8,798 nt of DNA from assembly GCA_003243255.1 (NCBI GenBank), contig QFQM01000188.1:1-8798 (forward strand), written 5' to 3'. A program made the translations under genes and the position numbers. The notes below the pieces were generated by a model. It was not told where the DNA came from. It saw nothing but the letters and a program-made list of their open reading frames with translations, and made no database searches. This stretch comes from Flavobacterium psychrophilum. GTDB taxonomy: Bacteria > Bacteroidota > Bacteroidia > Flavobacteriales > Flavobacteriaceae. Below, one piece after another: positions 5,724-8,798 of the stretch; positions within the stretch are counted from its first letter, which is position 1; each line of letters starts with the position of its first letter.

Positions 5724-7043
5724 TTATAACCTGAAGTTAACTGCAAAAGTAATTCTGTTTTCTGATTTTTTAAGGTCAGGCCTCCAGCCATCTGTAGGAG
5801 TGTCTACCCATCCGTCAGGGCTTGTTGTTCCGCCGCTTCCTGCAAAGTAAGGAATGTTGCTGCTTCTGTAGCCATACTCAAGCCTGAAAGTTACAAATTG
5901 GTTAGGCATAACATCAAAAGTAACTGTTCCCTGATACATTGTAAGGTCTTTACCTGCGGCTAAAGCATCGTTAAAATCGTTATCGGCAACCGGAGAAGGA
6001 GAGAAGGCAAGATAAGCGCCTGGATTAGTAACTACATCACCACGAAGCGTTAAGCCCAGTTTGTTTTTGTTGAACCAAAATCTGTTAGCGATAGAGGTTC
6101 CAAGCATGTAATTGTCAGATGATTTGAAACCGCCTCCTGACTGAAAGCCATAGTGGTTATTGATACTGAATGCTGCCTGAGATATTCCGGTACTTTGCTT
6201 GTCTTTAAAATAACGGTAAACTACGCTGTTATCGTGGTGAAACCTTCTTGCGTCTTTATTATCGCGAACATCCTGCCCGTTCAGGTAAAAGTTAGCAACC
6301 AACTGCAGGTTTTCGTTAGGACGGTAGTAGGAAGATGATCCAACTCCTAAGCCACGATTCCATCCGTTATACGTTTGCCATCCGTTAAGTAACCATATTT
6401 CCTGCTTGAATTTTTTAGATGGGAAAAACTGTGCCCTGGCTCCCTGAAAATAGAAAGGGGTAAAATCGCAGGGCATACTACGCTGGTATGACCAGTTCTC
6501 GTTCAGTACATAACTTTCAAGCCCGATGTAGCTCATAAAGATACCCATCTCTACATTAAGGCCGTGCATCACATCAAAATGGTAACCTGCAGCAGCTTCG
6601 CGAATAAATTTTAGATTATTAACATTTGTATTTCTACCATGGTTTAGTGTTCCGTCAAGATCCTGAACGATAGAGCCCATTTGCCCGTACTGAAGCCAAA
6701 GGCGTCCTATTATGTTTTTGTAGTTGCTCTCGATACCAATACTCGCCATATTAATCTGGAACTCGTTGCTACGGCCTATAGATGATGAAATAGTATTTGT
6801 ATTATCCTTAGGTTTGTTGAAGCTGTAGTTATAATAAGCATCTACATAAGCCACACCTCTAAGTATGGTTTCACCATTTTTGTCTTTCAGTTCTAATGGA
6901 AAATCGGTCTGACGATTTTGTCCGTTTATCCATGTCAGATCCATTCCGTCAAACGGAATTTTAGATGTTAATGTATCCTTTTCCTGTGCCTGCAAGCCTG
7001 TGGCTGCGAGAAGAAGCATTGCTAATTTGCTAGCTGTTTTCAT
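5724..7043 (-). CDS. Outer-membrane beta-barrel porin (BBP2/OmpL-like) of the kdp operon
   Basis: The protein is predicted to form an outer-membrane channel. Within the kdp operon its likely job is to let K+ reach the KdpFABC pump; this is inferred from context. It has 439 residues. The first 19 are a signal peptide (MKTASKLAM, hydrophobic LLLAATG, cleavage after LQA at about A19). The mature chain is a series of alternating amphipathic strands rich in Y, W, F and N, for example ILRGVAYVDAYYNYSF, GRLWLQYGQMG and the last strand RITFAVNFRL. Segments such as LNENWSYQRS followed by TPFYFQGARA are typical of the BBP2 porin family as I recall it. The C-terminal residue is leucine rather than phenylalanine. 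The ATG at 7043 is fixed by the signal peptide. It lies 161 bases after kdpC and 2 bases before kdpD, so it is probably co-translated with the sensor genes. Confidence 0.85.
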   Translation of the reverse strand: MKTASKLAMLLLAATGLQAQEKDTLTSKIPFDGMDLTWINGQNRQTDFPLELKDKNGETILRGVAYVDAYYNYSFNKPKDNTNTISSSIGRSNEFQINMASIGIESNYKNIIGRLWLQYGQMGSIVQDLDGTLNHGRNTNVNNLKFIREAAAGYHFDVMHGLNVEMGIFMSYIGLESYVLNENWSYQRSMPCDFTPFYFQGARAQFFPSKKFKQEIWLLNGWQTYNGWNRGLGVGSSSYYRPNENLQLVANFYLNGQDVRDNKDARRFHHDNSVVYRYFKDKQSTGISQAAFSINNHYGFQSGGGFKSSDNYMLGTSIANRFWFNKNKLGLTLRGDVVTNPGAYLAFSPSPVADNDFNDALAAGKDLTMYQGTVTFDVMPNQFVTFRLEYGYRSSNIPYFAGSGGTTSPDGWVDTPTDGWRPDLKKSENRITFAVNFRL

Positions 7044-7111
7044 GAGAAATATTTGAATTATTTAATTTGTTTGTTTTCGTTTGCTTTCGACTTGTTGTAT
7101 CAGCCTCTCTG

Positions 7112-7138
7112 TCCGGCAGGCAGTTGGCACCTGCCGGA
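7112..7138. repeat. GC-rich 9-bp hairpin between kdpC and the porin gene
   Basis: TCCGGCAGG (7112-7120) and CCTGCCGGA (7130-7138) are perfect inverted copies around a nine-base loop, in the middle of the 161-base kdpC-porin gap (7044-7204). On the - (operon) strand no T-run follows, so it is not a typical terminator. It could stabilise or process the mRNA, or partly end transcription. The rest of the gap is AT-rich and I see no convincing internal promoter in it. Confidence 0.65.
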
Positions 7139-7204
7139 GTTTTGAAGCCACTCTAACAACAAAAAAATATGCCTTGGTTGATTGGTTGTATTGTGGGGAA
7201 TCCG

Positions 7205-7771
7205 TTATTTTTTTGTCAGTTTGTCTAAAGCCAGATTTAACTTTAATACATTTATTTTTTGTGGGCCAAATAAGCCAAGCAAAGGTTTATCGGTATTGTT
7301 TTCAATAAGTGTTTCCAACTCTGATACTTTTATATTCCTTGCCTTTGCAATACGTTTCATCTGGAATTTTGCTGAAAGAATTGAGATGTCAGGATCGAGT
7401 CCGCTGGCACTTGCTGTTACCATTTCAACAGGTATTTCCTCTTTTTTCATTTCAGGGTTTTGTGCCAGTAGTAAATCAATGCGTTTTTGCACATCATTAA
7501 GGTATTCAGGGTTAGAAGGGCCTTTGTTGCTGCCTCCTGATCCGGCTGCATTATAAGCCACCGCCGATGGCCTTGCATAAAAGTAACCTTCACTCTTAAA
7601 CTCCTGCCCGATATTGGCATAGTATGTCTTTCCGTTTGCGGTAATATGATTACCCTTGCCACGATTCGGCATTGCCTGTGCAACACCATATATTACCGCT
7701 GTATATACCCCCGAAAAACAGATAATGCATATAACTGTCAGCTTCAGGGTTTGTAAAAATGTAGTTTTCAT
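7205..7771 (-). CDS. kdpC: Potassium-transporting ATPase KdpC subunit
   Basis: KdpC is the small membrane-anchored subunit of the KdpFABC K+ pump; it is periplasmic apart from one N-terminal helix and supports assembly and substrate capture. The 188 residues match the family length (about 190 in E. coli). A single helix lies at about residues 8-33. The family signature is clear: YFYARPSAVAYN (63-74), SGGSNKGPSNP (78-88), VEMVTASASGLDPDIS (115-130) and the FxMKRIAKARN stretch (136-146). The C-terminus has LLGLFGPQKINVLKLNLALD (164-183). The ATG at 7771 is 10 bases after the kdpB stop, as expected for an operon. It is followed by a long gap before the porin gene. Confidence 0.97.
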   Translation of the reverse strand: MKTTFLQTLKLTVICIICFSGVYTAVIYGVAQAMPNRGKGNHITANGKTYYANIGQEFKSEGYFYARPSAVAYNAAGSGGSNKGPSNPEYLNDVQKRIDLLLAQNPEMKKEEIPVEMVTASASGLDPDISILSAKFQMKRIAKARNIKVSELETLIENNTDKPLLGLFGPQKINVLKLNLALDKLTKK

Positions 7772-7781
7772 GATTTTAGAT

Positions 7782-8798
7782 TTAGAGGAACATTGCTACG
7801 GCAATATCAATTATTTTAATTCCGACAAACGGAACTATAACACCGCCGAGCCCATAGATAAAAAGATTACGCATCAGTAAAGCCGATGCACCAACAGGTT
7901 TGTAAGCAACCCCTTTTAGTGCCAGCGGAATAAGGAATGGTATTACTACCGCATTAAATATTACAGCAGAAAGTATAGCGCTTTCAGGGCTGTGCAGATG
8001 CATAATATTCAATCCCTGTAGTGCCGGTATGGCTGCTATAAACAAGGCCGGAATGATGGCAAAATATTTAGCAACGTCATTGGCAATACTAAAGGTCGTT
8101 AGTGTGCCTCGCGTCATTAGCAATTGTTTACCTATCTCTACGATCTCAATAAGTTTGGTTGGGTCATTATCAAGGTCTACCATGTTACCTGCCTCTTTAG
8201 CAGCCTGTGTTCCGCTGTTCATGGCAACGCCCACATCGGCCTGAGCAAGTGCAGGGGCATCATTGGTGCCATCGCCCATCATGGCAACCAGTTTGCCCAT
8301 TGCCTGCTCATTTTTTATGTAGTTCATTTTGTCTTCAGGTTTTGCCTCGGCAATAAAATCGTCAACACCTGCTTTTTCAGCGATAAACTTTGCTGTAAGC
8401 GGATTGTCTCCCGTAACCATTACTGTTTTCACGCCCATTTTATGAAGCCTTTCAAAACGTTCACGGATTCCTGTTTTTATGATGTCCTGAAGTTCAATGA
8501 CTCCCAAAACTTTCTCATTTTCGCATACAACAAGAGGGGTTCCGCCTTTACCTGATATCTTATCAACTTTACGGGCTACCATTTCAGGGAAGTGGTTGCC
8601 GTTTTTTTCTACAAGTGCTCGCATAGCATCTGCCGCACCTTTACGAATCCGCCTGCCGTTTACATCTACACCTGAGCTTCGTGTTTCTGCCGTAAATTTG
8701 ATGAATACAGAACCATTTACTTTGAAATTAGGGTCGACACCGGAGAGTTCAATAATACTTTTACCTTCCGGGGTTTCATCGGCCAGTGAAGCGATGGT
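7782..8798 (-). CDS. kdpB: Potassium-transporting P-type ATPase KdpB, C-terminal half (cut by window edge)
   Basis: KdpB is the ATP-hydrolysing subunit that powers K+ uptake through KdpA. The frame is open from the right edge to a TAA at 7782, giving 338 residues of a usual ~680. Visible residues 4-10 (SLADETP) continue directly from the phosphorylation domain. The phosphorylated aspartate (DKTGT) lies outside the window. Present are TGDNPLT (129-135), [11 protein letters not shown] (174-184, the P-domain magnesium and phosphate site) and [20 protein letters not shown]. The following helix [10 protein letters not shown] (237-246) carries the aspartate and lysine (D241, K244) matching E. coli D583/K586, which couple ATPase to transport. 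Four C-terminal membrane helices complete the subunit. An internal ATG at 8624 is not the start, since clear KdpB sequence continues upstream. kdpA and kdpF would lie to the right of the window. Confidence 0.98.
   Translation of the reverse strand, partial: TIASLADETPEGKSIIELSGVDPNFKVNGSVFIKFTAETRSSGVDVNGRRIRKGAADAMRALVEKNGNHFPEMVARKVDKISGKGGTPLVVCENEKVLGVIELQDIIKTGIRERFERLHKMGVKTVMVTGDNPLTAKFIAEKAGVDDFIAEAKPEDKMNYIKNEQAMGKLVAMMGDGTNDAPALAQADVGVAMNSGTQAAKEAGNMVDLDNDPTKLIEIVEIGKQLLMTRGTLTTFSIANDVAKYFAIIPALFIAAIPALQGLNIMHLHSPESAILSAVIFNAVVIPFLIPLALKGVAYKPVGASALLMRNLFIYGLGGVIVPFVGIKIIDIAVAMFL

Noticed and set aside
7112..7138. Hairpin between kdpC and porin as a rho-independent terminator
   Set aside because: No T-run follows on the operon strand, and the porin, kdpD and kinase genes downstream need transcription with no convincing promoter of their own.
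8124..8555. Long open frame on the + strand opposite kdpB
   Set aside because: It lies wholly antisense to strongly conserved KdpB sequence and its translation is rich in cysteine, phenylalanine and histidine without any motif; it is a shadow of the real gene.
8622..8624. Internal ATG as the start of KdpB
   Set aside because: The frame stays open to the window edge and the 58 codons upstream match KdpB ([18 protein letters not shown]), so the true start is outside the window.

Overview
The window looks like chromosomal DNA of a Bacteroidota bacterium, most likely a flavobacterium. The sequence is AT-rich, start codons mostly lack a strong Shine-Dalgarno sequence, and one sequence matches the TAnnTTTG -7 promoter box of this phylum. 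The kdp locus also carries an outer-membrane porin gene and a KdpD split into two proteins. The genus is an inference from these features.

Left part (1-2866). Bases 1-166 are AT-rich and I recognise no gene in them. They abut, near base 170, the C-terminal third of a heavy-metal RND efflux pump (CzcA/CusA type) on the + strand, which lacks its first two thirds. A + strand terminator follows. Next come a convergent small HEXXH protein (- strand, putative zinc peptidase, 1147-1635), a 223-base divergent intergenic region with several inverted repeats, and a + strand DUF1842-type protein (1859-2269) with its own terminator. A + strand hotdog acyl-CoA thioesterase (2407-2808) is last. A perfect 18-bp dyad separates it from the kdp operon, which converges on it.

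Right part (2867-8798). This is the 3' part of a - strand kdp operon for high-affinity ATP-driven potassium uptake. In transcription order it holds kdpB (C-terminal half, running off the right edge), kdpC, a BBP2/OmpL-like outer-membrane porin, a KdpD N-terminal protein (ATP-binding KdpD domain plus USP domain, no kinase), and a separate membrane histidine kinase with HAMP and PAS domains. The last three genes are separated by only 2 bases each. kdpC and the porin gene are separated by 161 bases holding a 9-bp GC-rich hairpin. The likely division of labour is that the porin admits K+ across the outer membrane, KdpFABC pumps it across the inner membrane, and the KdpD module plus kinase sense need and signal to a response regulator. 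No response regulator gene is in the window.

I see no rRNA or complete tRNA gene, CRISPR array, complete insertion sequence or prophage gene. The most notable points are the split KdpD with a replaced membrane sensor, the porin inside the kdp operon, the abrupt truncation at the left edge, and the repeat-rich divergent promoter region. None is clearly a new biological system.
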